Shown here: positions 1-12,218 of the stretch, in pieces
Position numbering within the stretch: position 1 is the first letter of the stretch
Layout: each line of letters begins with the position of its first letter
Source: Pempheris klunzingeri
Lineage: Eukaryota > Chordata > Actinopteri > Acropomatiformes > Pempheridae
Length of the DNA: 64,000 nucleotides
Assembly: GCF_042242105.1 (NCBI RefSeq)
Contig: NC_092013.1
Coordinates: forward strand, 6,242,730 to 6,306,729
Reading direction: 5' to 3'
Program-made: the position numbers and the translations under genes
Notes under the pieces: model-generated
Databases searched by the model: none
Told to the model about the DNA's origin: nothing
What the model saw: only the letters and a program-made list of their open reading frames with translations

Positions 1-3000
1 TCAGTTTGTCAGCACTCTCATAAATAACCTCTGAATTTCAATCTATTTAAACACTTCTAGCGTTTTTGCCCTTATTTAAAACATACTGTCATTATAGTTT
101 CATCCTGTTGTGTTCAACTCTTAGTGCTATCAACAACAGGTAAACATGCATTTTATCCTTCATTTAAATAGACAAATTATTGACATAGTGAAACCAGTAA
201 AGCATGTGCTTCCACACATGGATCTAGGCACAAATATAATGAATAAAGCCTTTATCGTTTTGGTATAAAATAGTCTTTTTTCTTATATTTTCTTTTACAA
301 CCCTCCTCCTCGAAAATCTCCATGTTCCCCCTAAAGCTCCTACATAAATGATTTGTCCAGTGTATGCAGAGATGGGCAGAGCCAAACAATATGATTGCAG
401 AAAGCAAACTGACAAATAATATTGATCCCTGCAACACAGAGACAGCTAATCAATGAATGTATGTCCTCCTCGCACAGGCTGCAAGTCGAGATCAATTTTG
501 AAGAGAGATGAGGCTTTGGCAAATAAAGTGGAGTAGTTCTGAAGCATATCCCGCTGTTGTGAAATTGAATAAATTCCTCAAACATATGAAAGATCGACTA
601 TAGCTGTAAGAAGTGGTCCAGCCAGGCTGTTTGTACTCACGAAGACCAATCATGCTTAATATGGTAATTCAAATGAACACTGCTGCTATTGTACTAAGTT
701 TATCTTCTTTTATTCGTGGTGTCTGGTCGCATTCTTTCATACCACTTGCTCCCTGGTCTCACATCATGGACCACCAGATGATTTATTGATCTGAACACAG
801 CCTCCAAATAACCCGAACAATTGTTTCATCACCTTGTCATTACTGCCCCATGATGAGGTGGACGGCAAAAGTTGGAAAGTCCCTCCAGGGTGTCTCTTTC
901 AATATCGGATTGATAGGCACATTAGTTTTCATGCATTGCAGACTCATAAAAGAGGTTACAGGTTGTTAATGGCTCACTGGTCTGCTTACTGACCTGCATT
1001 TCATGTTTCAGGTCCATGTGCCTTTTCTTCTTGGATTTTATTTCTAGGTGTGGGTAAAAAAAAATAAAAATCAGGCATACATTGAACACTTTTGAGGATT
1101 TAGAATCAGTCATGATAGCAAAATGTCGCATTGGGCTTCATGCTGGATGAGATGTTTATTTTTTTAAACACAGATTATTGTGTTCCATGCAAATCAAGCA
1201 CGACAAAAACGCTCAGACAATGAAACGTCATACTTCATTTTTTTTAATACATTCATCCAAAATGACTTCAAACGTACACTCTTGCTGAAATCAGTGCTGG
1301 CTTTTAGTCACATGCAAATGTTGGCAATGTTCGGTAGCAATAACTCGAGGCAAGCAGCACAGACTGGGTCAAAAGAGCCAAAGGCAAAGAAGCATTCGGT
1401 CCAAGATACAGCCTCTCAGTCTTGTCATAAAGCAAGACAGTCTGAGACAGAAATAGCCTCAGAGGTTGGCCTGGCCCAGATGCTGAGTGAGAAATGCTAT
1501 AAATAGGTGGTGTTGTTATGAAGGCACATATAAAATCCACTGAGGTCAACATAGACGCCACATGTCAGAGCACAGAGAGTCAACACGGGGCTGCGTGACG
1601 GGGGAAAGGGTTACACAGCATTTTCAAAGCGGAAACAAATATTACCTAGCTATGATTACAATTTTTAAGACAAGCTAACACAGGTGTCACAGCGAGTTAT
1701 TTTCATATTGGAATTAAAGGGTCTGGGCTTCAGCACACTTTATTTGTGCAGCTGGACCGTGTTAGCAACATTATTCTTTATTCCTTTTACTTTGTGAAAA
1801 GTCACTTGAGGGAATTTGCTTTTCTGCTTTATGATGACACAATCAATACCCTCCCCTCTCTAGATAACAAGATGCATGATTTTACATCATGTACTTCGAT
1901 CTAGAACCAGTAAAAAAAAAAACATAAGAAATGAAGCTACAAGATGGAAAATGTAGTCGTGTTACACACTCTGTTAAAGGGTTAACTCACCCAATAAAGG
2001 GTTAAATCAACAAAAACATTACACAATAAATGCAGAATATGTAACAGTGTAATAGTAAGAAATGTATGGCATGACAAAGCACATATGTGGCAGTAATTAT
2101 TAACATGTGGCACTTAGAGATATAACTGCAGTTATAAAATATTCACATTAACAAAACACAAGGTAACAAAATAAATTGTACCATTTCATTAGATAGCTAA
2201 ATGTTGTGTTGCATCTAAAGACTTCCACACTCCATAACAAGTAAGTATACAGTAACCAGACCATTATTGTTCAGGTTATATTGATTCAGAATTAGAAATA
2301 TCAAAAAAATCTCCCAAAAGAGAGGTTCATTATTTTGGATGCAGAGGTCAGTGTACGTTATAGCTGTTTGGCTGCATTCTGAGCCAGCAAAAACACAATA
2401 AAGACAATTACCTGACACTTTAAAACACAGCCAGAAAAAGCTGTTACCTGAGGAAGAGCATAAAATATTTAATGTCTAATAAAAGGCATCTTCTTCTGGG
2501 CTAAAAGTGGTTACATGAGTGTTACACAAAATGAGAGCACATGCAGTTTGTAATGATTAACCTTCAAGCATTCATTCTGGTAAGTGAGGCATAAAACCGA
2601 CTTGCTGAAACGTATCTCTGAGCAGAGGAGTAGAGGAGTCATTAGTGTCGTAGAAAAGTAGGATATCTCAGTCAAACTGAGATTTTTTTTTATCAATATG
2701 GAAGGTTTTATGTAGCCTACCATCTGCTTAACGACGGTAAAGACGCCTCTTCAATTGTCCTCACATGAGCCAATCTGTGTGGCTTAAATTTAAGTCCAAA
2801 GTGCGGTGACACAAAACATATAACATTATGGCATGCAATGGCAGTTATGCCTTGCACAGTTCACAGTTTGCATATTCCCTTTTTGACAGATGTTTCATAT
2901 ATGCGACTTTGTATGTCCTTTAAAGCGAGATAACTTCTGAAAAATGAAAAAACAGATTCTCCATTGTACGGATAAAAAAAACTGAATTCATAAACATGAA

Positions 3001-3400
3001 AACACCCCTTACATGGTCTGGTCTGACCAGTAAGGAACTAATGGCTGCAGTGGGTGCCAGTCAGCAAGATTTACAGTCTCACTTTAAAGGACACAACTTA
3101 GCTATTACAGACATCAACAACACAAATGCAAAATAAAATAAAATACTGCATTAATTTGCTTGAGTAAAGTTAAAAAATTAAGATGAGGTTTTGAGCATTT
3201 TGAGTGAAGCAGTTTCACATTTGTCCTGTAACGCCGTGTTAAATTGTTAAATTCTTGCCTCATATTTTGTTGCAGAAAAGCTTTTCCTTAACAAACAGCC
3301 TTTTCATGCAGCGTCCCTCCAATTAATTCATGAAGCTTGTCTTACAAGCAAATTGGAGCACAGGCTAATCGTGTTTGTTTAGCTTTACATTTCCTTCTTG
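1..3400. other. MYORG 3' flank, probable 3' UTR plus intergenic DNA
   Basis: No coding exon could be supported on either strand; all open frames here are short and lack family resemblance or flanking splice signals. The part nearest 3400 is probably MYORG 3' UTR, because MYORG is on the minus strand and stops at 3401. The sequence is AT-rich with several short A or T runs. The part left of about 1740 shows nothing recognisable. The true 3' end of MYORG could lie elsewhere in this interval. Confidence 0.5.
1739..1744 (-). terminator. Candidate MYORG poly(A) signal
   Basis: The plus strand reads TTTATT, which is AATAAA on the minus strand. It lies about 1.66 kb beyond the MYORG stop, a plausible 3' UTR length. 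I chose it because it is the first clear canonical hexamer I noticed downstream of the stop. Transcript 3' ends would decide it. Confidence 0.35.
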
Positions 3401-5963
3401 CTACACCCAAACAAAGTAGGCAATTTCATCCAGATCTACAGGATAGTCTGTGAGGTGCAGCGGCTCCTTGATATCAAATCTCTCCCCCTTGTAGCTTCTC
3501 CAATGGCCAGCAGGGAGGTAGATGTCGCGCTCTTGCTTTCCAGGCTCTAATACTGGGGCTACCATGAGGTCATCCCCAATCAGAAACTGGGAGTCGATTT
3601 TATAGGCTGTCTCGTCACCTGTGGCAATCCACCACAGGGGCCGTATGATTGGGTCCCCGGTGTCCAGCACCTCGCCAGCCAGCTCCAGGACCCGTGGCGC
3701 CACAATGCTCACATGGAGGGCTGTGTATTTCCGAGCAATTTCAACCACCTCGTTGTCGTATTCCCACGGTGGAATAGAAAACTGCATGGAGGGCATGAAG
3801 GCTGACAGCTCCAGCCAGCGGATATAGAGTTCTCGATCGGGTAATACACGATTTCCATCTGTGCGGTTCAGATAGGCATTCCCTCCGATCATGTCTGGTA
3901 AGATGAACTGATAGCCGAGGATGCTGATGGTGAGCACTGTGGGAATAAGAGATTTGAGACCCAACTCGTAGCCCCACACAGAGTCTCTGTCAATTGGTCT
4001 GAAGAAGCAGGATATGTTCTGGGACTGGTAGCCACTGCGCAGCTCAGCTCTATCATTGTAGGGAATGGCCATTTCTGTGTAACGTCTCGTGAAAAAACTT
4101 GGGTCCCGAATGGGGGTTCTGGTGCTAAATTTCCATGGTAAGTAGTTGGTCTCCCCTGCATCAAATTTAAAAGATGACACTCCGTACCTGGTGCGCAGCG
4201 AACGAAGCTGGGCGGAAAACCAATCACGGGCTTCTGGATTGGTGAAGTCCAAAATGCCGCCAATGCCGTTCCACCAGCGCACCAAGGCCGGCAGCCGGCC
4301 CGTGGGCTCCCGGACAAACAGCCCCCTCTCTACACAAGTATGGAAGTTTTCCGAGTCGTAGTTAACAAAAGGGTGAATCCAGAGTGACACCAGAAATCCA
4401 TCTGATTTTAGCTTTTGGAACATGGCCGAGGCGTTGGGGAACTTTGCTGTGTCAAACTCAAATTCTCCGTAGCGGCGGGTGTAGCGGTCATCGAGTTCCA
4501 GGTGGCTACAATTAAACTTATACTTGTGGATGTTGGCGGCATAGGTCAGGAGTTTCTCTTGGTCAATGTCAGTCTTGTGTAGCGCCCAAGTCGACCATAT
4601 GGGATGGCGAAACATGACTTTGGCAGGCACTTTGTTCGGCTTGTTGAAGTATCTGCGGACCATGTACTTGTGGATGGATGTCACGTCCGAGCCCACGCAC
4701 ACTCGGTAGCTAAGCTCGGCACACGGTACCTCTCCTGGGTTTGGCTTGAAGGGGCTGTCATTGTATCTTGCCTGGAAGGACATGGTCTTCTCTGTGTCAT
4801 TCCAGCCCAGGTGGAAGGGCACAGAATTATTTATCTTAATGGCCGTGGCGTTAGATGAAAGCCAATAACTCTCCAAAATCCCACCGAATTCATTGCGGTT
4901 TGAGTAGATATCACTAGTAACAAAGGGTTTGGGAGCTTGTTGGCCACTAATAGAAATAGGCCAGTGCTGAATTGCTGACACTGCACCGCCATACCAGTGA
5001 GCAAACTTATATGTCATTGCATGCTCAACAGGAATGTCAGGAACCAGTTCCTCCCAGCGCACACGGTAGCACTGTACCGTGTCTTTGGGTCGCACGGTCT
5101 CAATGAAGAAGTTCAGGTTTCTGTCAGTGGTGCGTCCACAACTCAGCAACTCCCCTTCTTTGGAGCATGAATCCAAATCCAGCGTACCGGACCTGCCAAG
5201 ATTTAAACACAGTTACAGTCTCAAGCAGAGTCTCAGCAGATTCCTCACATATCTGTTAAATAACTCAAATGACATCAATTTAATTATTTTTTTTCTCCTT
5301 GTGATTATGTGTGTGTATTGTCTGAACTCTAAGTAAGTGGAGTGTGTACTCCTTGTCTGCTAATGATAGTGTTTCTGTATACTTGGGCTGCATTGTTGTC
5401 AAGTGCTGTGCTCTGTTTTTTTTTTTTAACATCTTGTTTTGTTTTTCATCTGAACTTATTCAAAGTTATATTCACATTGTAAAGTTTACACTGCTGTAAT
5501 TATTTCCTGTAATATGCTGCCAGGAGAACGCCACTCTTCAAGCCCCTGGAGGGTTTTCAGCCAATTATTCTTCACATTCACTTGCAAATTATATATTGTA
5601 TCTTTTTAAATTTTTTCATATGTGAAAATAAAGGGAGAGAAAAAAAAGAATGTATCCGACATAAAATTATAAAGACAAAAGTAAAGAAAAAAATACTGAC
5701 CTGAAGTCCATTCTGAAAACAATAGAGCCTCCCTGGTTGCGGATAATGTAGCCATCTTTATTCAGATCCAGCAGCTGAGTCTTAAGCAGCTCAGCTTTGC
5801 GCAGAGAGGCTATGTAATAACACCACGCAGTCACTGCTGCAATCACCAGCACCAGGCCGATTACTCCAGCTCCGACTAAGGGTCGAGTGTCTTTGCTGTG
5901 TTTCTGCTTGGGGATAACATCTGTAATTGTGCCTCCCGCTCCTCCCGGTACGACTTGGTACAT
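3401..5963 (-). CDS. myorg: MYORG, myogenesis-regulating glycosidase (GH31)
   Basis: Coding exons are 5701-5963 and 3401-5192, joined in phase 2 at ...[11 protein letters not shown]; the product is 684 residues against about 714 in human. A short cytoplasmic N-terminus is followed by one membrane segment at about residues 29-52 ([17 protein letters not shown]...), giving a type II protein. The rest is a glycoside hydrolase family 31 domain facing the ER lumen. KFDAGE places the nucleophile Asp at about 432, and the first Asp of DRDSVWGY at about 489 matches the acid/base position. The sequence ends [11 protein letters not shown]. Human MYORG is an ER glycosidase linked to muscle differentiation and to brain calcification when lost; I recall alpha-galactosidase activity. 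The start is the only ATG before the membrane segment in this frame. The short N-terminus could mean a missed upstream exon, though a splice acceptor-like site near 6087 fits a 5' UTR intron. Confidence 0.96.
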
Positions 5964-7265
5964 GACTTGTGCTGTTCAGCGGGCAAATCTGAGAGTCGCT
6001 GCTCTAAAGATGACAGAAATGTTTTCCAGGGAATCCTGTTTGTTGCACTCTGGCCTCGTCGTTATGTCTGTCTGCCTGCCTGCCTGTCATGAGAGAGAGA
6101 TAACAGACTTTAATAAAAAAAAAAGTTAGAGCCACATTATTTACTCTTCTCATATCAGCACTGGTTTAAAGGGAATAAGATGTGCTCTGAATAAAATGAT
6201 GACTACAAAAGGGCTACGTGTACAGTACCTTCCCATTTCTGGTTAGTCACGTAATATAGACCCAAAAATCACTTGACTATCTGAGGAATCCTGGGAAATA
6301 GCCCCAACCAGATCAGCAGTTCAAAGCCTCCAGTTCAAAGCCTTCTTTACATTTAAAGCATTGTCTTACATGTGCTGCATTGCTGCACAAAGTGATTTCA
6401 CAGCACTTAGAGGTATTACGCTGTCAGGATGTAAACTTTAAAGATGTGTCTGAGATTTAACTAAACAAATCTACTGCCAATTATCCGTAAGAGGATAAAG
6501 TGGATGTTCCCAGCAGTGATTCTAACATATGAGTTCGATTGCGAGAAGACTCATTTGTATGTGAGGAAGTAGTGGAGCAGAAAAGGGGGATTTTGGCCTC
6601 AGAGCTCTGCCAACGCCACGAAGGAGAGGAAAGAATACTAAACTTTGTGCTCCCTTGGGCCAGTCTCACCAAAACTGGAGGTGACCTGGTTCATTTGAGC
6701 CAAAAATTGGACATTTTGTCAACTGTGCACAAAACACGTGTGTGTATTCCTATCGCATTTAGACCAAACTGTCCCTCCCAGCAGGGATACAGCAGAAAAA
6801 CGTACGGGTAATTAACGGGTTGATGTTGGTTATTGTGGCTTTATCTAATCAGAATAGATTAGATTAAGGTGCACAGCAGATCCTCTCCAGATTCCCCGTT
6901 TGCTGACTAGTCCAAACTGCAATTGACCCTCGAGGTCTGACTTGACAGCAAGGGTCGATTAAAAAAAATGCTTGCTATTAATTAGCAATCTAATTGACTA
7001 ATTCTGTGTTCAACCACCCTTGGTATAGATTTCCCCGTACAACAGGAGTGATAACATAAGCCCATCATTAATTAACAGAGAACTAACCGTTGGTTCCTTG
7101 GAGATCCACTCCAAGGAAGGCTGCTGAAGGGAAACTGACCCCGAAAGTCAGGAGAGGATTTACTGTACATCAGGCCGGCTCTATAAATATTTATATTTGT
7201 CTTTTTTAATGGAAAAATGCAAGGACAGGTGTAAGAACTTAACCTATGACAATCTACGATCACAT

Positions 7266-7612
7266 CAGGCTGCAACAACAACAGTTATTTACATTATTGA
7301 TCAATCTTGATGATTATTTTCTTGATTCATAGACAGAAAAGTGTAGCGAAAAAGTGAAAAACGCAAATTTCCCACAGCCCAAAGTAATCTGTTTAGATGT
7401 TTGGATCTTATCCATCCAACCAAAACCCAAAGATACACAGTTTACTATCACACGTGACAAAAAACATCAAATCCTGACACCTGAGGAGCTGCAGCCTGAG
7501 AGTGTTTGACATTTTTGCTTGAAAAATGACTTAAAATGATTAATCTACTATCAAAACAACTGCAAATTAATTTACTGTGGATTGACAAATCAATTAATCA
7601 TTGCAGCTCTAA
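7266..7612. mobile_element. MITE-like interspersed repeat (possibly hAT-type)
   Basis: The left edge reads AGGCTGCAACAAC and the right edge reads ATCATTGCAGCTCTAAG. These are imperfect inverted ends (GGCTGCAAC against the complement of TTGCAGCTC). The interior is AT-rich, with repeated 'attaatc' and 'gattaatc' motifs near the edges, for example TTATTGATCAATC at the left and GACAAATCAATTAATC at the right. This layout matches a common fish non-autonomous repeat whose ends read close to AGGGCTGCAAC. There is no open frame. The family name is from memory. Confidence 0.55.
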
Positions 7613-8026
7613 GGCAAATATTTACATATTTCTTATCTGGAACCAGAGTGGACATTTTTTCTAAACTCGCTTTAACATAAACTTTTCTAATTCTTACGAC
7701 TACAACATACACAAACACTTTTTTTTTTACACAAACATGTTTTTCACTCATGTTCTGGCTTTTCTGAGCAACAAACCTTGAGCTCTTTAAATCTTTAAAC
7801 ACGTTTTGTTTGTTTTTTCTCATTGAAACAGCTTGAAAAGACAGAAACTCTTCAGACAGTTGAGTTTCTCAGTGTGTGAGTGATATTGTGACCAGAGGGC
7901 TTCACCTCTGCCATTTCAGCCGATTCACTATCTCCTATCTACTGACATGAGGAAAAATAAACACACAAGAGCTGAATCAGCCAGAAATGAAGTGTGAGAA
8001 AGACTCACTAACCCCAAAGTGTGTGG

Positions 8027-8042
8027 GTGTGTGTGTGTGTGT
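8027..8042. repeat. (GT)n microsatellite
   Basis: A short uninterrupted GT run, about eight units, in the presumed MYORG first intron. Confidence 0.8.
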
Positions 8043-8348
8043 GACAAACTGAACTTCCCAAAACTTAATTAGTTAGTTTAATAGAACTCCCTACATGTAC
8101 ATTTTATTTCATTAAAGATAAACACACGTCTACAGGACAATAATCGTGCAGGAAACACTGTGGTCTTAGCTGACATGCCCTCAGCCTGTACATACAGTAG
8201 CCTACAGTCGGAGAGCTGCTGCTGTGAGTGGTGCAAGAAAGTTAACGGAGGGAGAATAACACGGAGGGAAGAAAAACAGCTTGGAATTATCATTTAAAGT
8301 GAGTCCTGCTTTATTGTCGGCTGAGGGTTTAAAATAGTTTTTGCCTAC

Positions 8349-8460
8349 CGAGCAGTGGCAGCCCCCTCTGAAGCTCCGGGCGCAACTTGTTTGTCACAGA
8401 AGAGGACCGAGAGGCATCAGATCAGGGCATGTTGCTGCGTATCCGCCTTGTCGGCGCGCA
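8349..8460 (-). other. Candidate MYORG non-coding first exon
   Basis: The minus strand is GC-richer here than its surroundings and reaches a good donor, CTCG/GTAGGC, with the exon edge at 8349. It sits just downstream of a ZNF143-like promoter motif at 8464-8482. Together with the acceptor-like site near 6087, this would make a 5' UTR exon spliced to the MYORG start exon. The right edge (transcription start) is a guess. This is inference only. Confidence 0.35.
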
Positions 8461-8463
8461 CTG

Positions 8464-8482
8464 CACCATGGGAAATGTAGTC
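8464..8482 (-). promoter_or_regulatory. ZNF143-like promoter motif
   Basis: Read on the minus strand this is GACTACATTTCCCATGGTG, close to the known ZNF143 binding consensus (ACTACAA-TTCCCA-ATGC). Such sites usually lie within about 100 bases of a transcription start. It lies in a small GC-rich island with several CG dinucleotides, so it marks a likely promoter, most simply that of MYORG. Confidence 0.55.
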
Positions 8483-9148
8483 CAGTCGGAGGGAGCAGAA
8501 CTCCTTTTTTTTCTTTTTTTTTATTTACTCAGTTATTTTTCTCACGCTTACACAGTTTTTGATGCACGATTTGACCAAATCACACCGATTGAAAAACTTT
8601 ACACAGCACACAGGTCGTATTAAGAAAGAGACAAATAAGAAGTAAATACAGGAATCAGCAAAGTTGGGGGAAAAAAATATTAATATTATAAAGGGGAAGT
8701 GAGATCTTCCTGAGTTTTGCAATCAGCTAGCATGCTGGTATATTTTTCCATTTTATGGTATCACTAGAAAGCACTTATAATAAGTCTGTAATGGCTCTAA
8801 TTAAAGTTTTGATTATTTCCTCCAAACATGCAAGAATTCCTGCATCACATGTAGAAAGTGATCTCTCTAATAGCAGGGAATCATTGTGAGGTCTTAGACT
8901 GACACAGATGTGGACACATGTTGCCTCGTGCCCTTCCTGTAAGAAGATCTTTGCTCCTGATTTAGTGGTCGTGGTGAGAGTGCAGCCAACAGTTTCATTA
9001 TTCATTCTTACACCATGTCTCACTGGGTTAATTTGGAGAGAATTAAACAATAGCCAAGTTAACGATCCCTCATTCTGCAGGGGAACCCCCGGGGCGCCCT
9101 CGGGGGCCTCTTCTGCTCCCCACTTTGGAAGCCGGCGCTCTGATAGTC

Positions 9149-10960
9149 CTAACGGAGGCACTCAGACACAAACTCTGGGTGTATGATGTAGTGTCCAGCT
9201 TGGTAGGGCTTCACCACATGGAAGCAGCTGTAGCACCTGCTGTTGGGAGACCATCGGAGCAAAAATTAGACCTACTCATTAACAGAAAGACATCTTTTCA
9301 TCAAGACAATATTTTTACTAAATGAAGCTCAATATGCACCTATAATCCAGGCTGCCGTTGGAGCGAGACCTCCGTGGAAGGTGGTGCTGAGCTGGCAGCA
9401 GGTGGCTGGTTTGGGGTCTCGACCGAAGCTGAGCACCTACATGCTGCCTGTCAAAAACAATGTCATTTTCTATTTTTCCCATAAATAAAACAATACATGA
9501 CCACGCAATAAACTTATCCAGTGTTTTCAGGGTTTAAAGGTCACAAGAAGAGCTCAGAGGTCATCCGCTCACCTGCGTTGCTGCGCTGAGAGCGGATGGT
9601 CATTCCCCTGATAATCCGTTCTAGTGCAAAGAAAATCAGTTAGACTCAATGTTTATTCGGAGCTATCTTTGACTATAAGTTAAACTGATCAGCTGCTACC
9701 GTGCTGGGTTCTTTAAAGCTGCGTGGGGCTTCAGTCCAGGCCAAGCAGGAGGCCCAGCCAGCTGTAGTTCCTGCAGCCTGTCAGCAGAGAGCAGAGCTGG
9801 CACTGCGGATGGGTGGACGGGGGGCATGTGGTCTGGTTTGCCTGCGTCCACTGTGTTTACACGGTTGTCAGGACAAGTCGTAACTGGACTGTGGAATGAT
9901 AAATGTCTGACAGGGGGGAAGAGGGGGCGGCCGGTGTCCACGGGGGGTGAGGGGTGTGGTGGTGTGCGGCGTGACCTGTAGTTGGTCTGAAGACTCCGTG
10001 GAAACAGAAAATCCTGGCGAGGAAAGCAAAAGAGGGACGTGTATAGTTAGAAATAGAAGAAGAAGTAAAAGATAAGGGGAAGAAGAAACTGGATATCACT
10101 GACACAGATAATCTTTCCTTCCACCAGCTTAAACGTCCCTCTTTACATGTTCTGCATGAAGCATGTCAAATTTAATATGGCGTACTTTTTATTCTCAGCG
10201 TCCAGGATTATTGCTGTCACATTTCTCTCAGTACTCTCAGAATGCAAAGGCTTTAAAATACTACTTGTATTTCTTTCCTCTATCATCAATATCAATGATA
10301 ATACGCTTAAAACTGTGAATAAGTGAATAAATGAGCAAACTGTACATTTCGTATACATTAACGTCACATCTCTTGTGCCATCATCAGGTTGTTGTTTTTT
10401 TCCCTTTACAGTAGAGTGACTGTACTCTCCTCTTAGCTCTGTTTACTCCACGTCTGGATGAATAAATAGGCATGAAGGAAGTACTGAATAATAAATGGGA
10501 TACAGCTTTCACCAAGCTCAGGGAAATGTAAACAACCAGCCACCAATTAGTGTAAGACACCTTAGTCTGGCTCAATGAAGAACAATAAAGCGAGCGCCAA
10601 TAATAACCGACACAATTAGTCTTGTATGACCAGAAATGCAACGCCTGGAAATGTAATGTTGTGTAAAATGACTTCAGTAACATTATTTGCTAAATTGCAT
10701 CAAATGAAGGAGTACCACTTCCATGCATTTATTAGTTCTGGAGACTAATTTTCTCAAGAAATTCTACATCTCTTTGCTCAATCATGGAGAAACACTCTGT
10801 GCTTTTAAACCTCTACAGTCCAAGTGGCTGTGCCTCTTACCGGCCGGGGCTGGGGGTTGTTCCTGCGGTGAGCAGAGGTGGGTCGAAGCTGTTCTCGTTT
10901 GGCTCTTCCGGGGGAGGCAAACTGCTCTTTGTACATGGTCATGTAGAGCTGGGGAGCCAT
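9149..10960 (-). CDS. Unidentified 159-residue protein, six exons
   Basis: Exons are 10841-10960, 9976-10013, 9700-9777, 9573-9620, 9340-9447 and 9149-9236. Every boundary has GT and AG, and the phases (0, 2, 2, 2, 2) join without a stop over 480 nt. This consistency is the main evidence that it is real. The product begins MAPQLYMTMYKEQF and ends HPEFVSECR. It is basic and rich in Arg, Pro, Gln and His, with no membrane segment or signal peptide. Features seen are LQTNYRLQELQLAG, a TDYQGNDHPLSAQQRR stretch, and a CYSCF pair of cysteines near the end. The ATG is the first in frame in exon 1. The gene lies between MYORG and FAM219A, the place held in mammals by SPMIP6 (C9orf24), a sperm microtubule inner protein. 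I see no convincing match to human SPMIP6, so orthology is only a positional guess. Confidence 0.75.
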
Positions 10961-12218
10961 CTTCTCTCACTGTCTCACTTATTCTCCAGCGCTTACCTTC
11001 AGTCCAACTGAAAGTCATGAACATCTTTCTCCTCCCCTGTCACCTGCTGGCTCCTCCCTTTTCCTCATACCTGCCCATCTGCTCTTTTAATTCCATTTTT
11101 TTAAGATTTGTTTGAATATGTCTGTTTTTTTTTCTGCTTAGATTGTTGCTGCTCCATTTTGCTGATATATATGACTGTTTTTGTTTATATATCACAACAA
11201 AGTGTTTATCTTGTGCATGCATCAGGAGCTATAAATCCTGCTTGGATCCTTGTCGACGAATAAACAGATGGTAAAAACGTGTTGTTTAACTTGTCGCTAT
11301 TGTGATGAATCTATGCTGGAGGTAAAGGCAGGTTAAGAGCATCCTTGCTGAACCTGAACAACTCTTTGTTGCTACCTGAGCGCTCCGCCACTAATCCTGC
11401 TAAGCCCCTGGCCCCCTGCTGAGACACACATACCTGGGGTCACTTACCATGACCTTCCCCCTCGAAAACCCAGCACTGACCTCAAACAGATGCTAAGCTC
11501 CCAGCTGTTTAGCTGCCTTGTAGTTAAAACAGAATCAGTCTTATCAGATCTGCAGAATTGGAACAAACCATGGGAGGGATGGGATTTCTACGAATCTTTC
11601 ACCACCACCCAGGGTCACCTCTATTCACTGTCAGCATACCACATGAGCATCAATAATTCACCAAGCGCTGTAGGGTGCCTTTGTGTCTCCACTGCTCTCT
11701 CTCTGAGTTATCTGTGACAGGAACTGGCTGCTCATCTCTCTGCAGTGGCTGGGCCTTGTCTGACAGCCATGTTAAGCCCAGTCAAATCCATGTCAACAGA
11801 TGCAGAGCGGAGGACATGGGGAATCATAGTAATGATGTGGCAGGAACGTCCTTCACGGGGGCTCCAATCAAATCCAATCTCTAGTTTGAGTTCTCTTTTT
11901 CAGTACACTCTGACATGAGGCAAATCCCATCTCTTCCCACTTCTTCCTTTATTTATTTTGTGAACAACAAATGCCCGTCTGTTCATTTAAGAAGCGCTTC
12001 ACAGAACAATGGATTTATGTAAAATGAAAGGTACAAAAATCTTTATAACAATATACATTTCAAAGCAAATGTAAACTCTGGAAGTTGTGCATACGATCAC
12101 TTTCAGAAGATCCTCAATGCAATGCTTTAATGTTCTGCACCACCAGTGAAGCCGAAGTCCAGCATCTGCAATGCAGACTTCAAAGCCCATGTCATGGGCT
12201 CAATATTCAGAGTCTTAT
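10961..12218. other. Gap between the 159-residue gene and the nicalin-like gene
   Basis: The left part is the 5' flank of the minus-strand 159-residue gene and the right part is the nicalin-like 3' UTR. Open frames here, including one near 11490-11717, have no splice context or recognisable family. No promoter motif stands out. Two overlapping poly(A) hexamers lie at 11948-11957. Confidence 0.5.
11948..11957 (-). terminator. Candidate poly(A) signals of the nicalin-like gene
   Basis: The plus strand TTTATTTATT gives two overlapping AATAAA hexamers on the minus strand, about 260 bases past the stop at 12219. This would give a short 3' UTR, and I saw no other canonical hexamer between it and the stop. 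Confidence 0.6.

Larger units (their letters stand above)
5964..8348. other. MYORG 5' leader and presumed first intron
   Basis: Upstream of the MYORG ATG, the minus strand has a pyrimidine-rich stretch followed by ACAG near 6085-6090, which could be the acceptor of a 5' UTR exon. The remainder holds no coding exon. It includes a probable mobile-element relic at 7266-7612 and a short GT repeat near 8027-8042. The rest is ordinary AT-rich DNA. Confidence 0.45.

Noticed and set aside
3621..4861. Several antisense frames over MYORG exon 2
   Set aside because: They are shadows of the GH31 coding strand, which has full-length family similarity and the catalytic residues.
8341..8623. Plus-strand frames in the GC-rich patch
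   Set aside because: They have no splice partner or family match; the patch is better explained as a promoter region.
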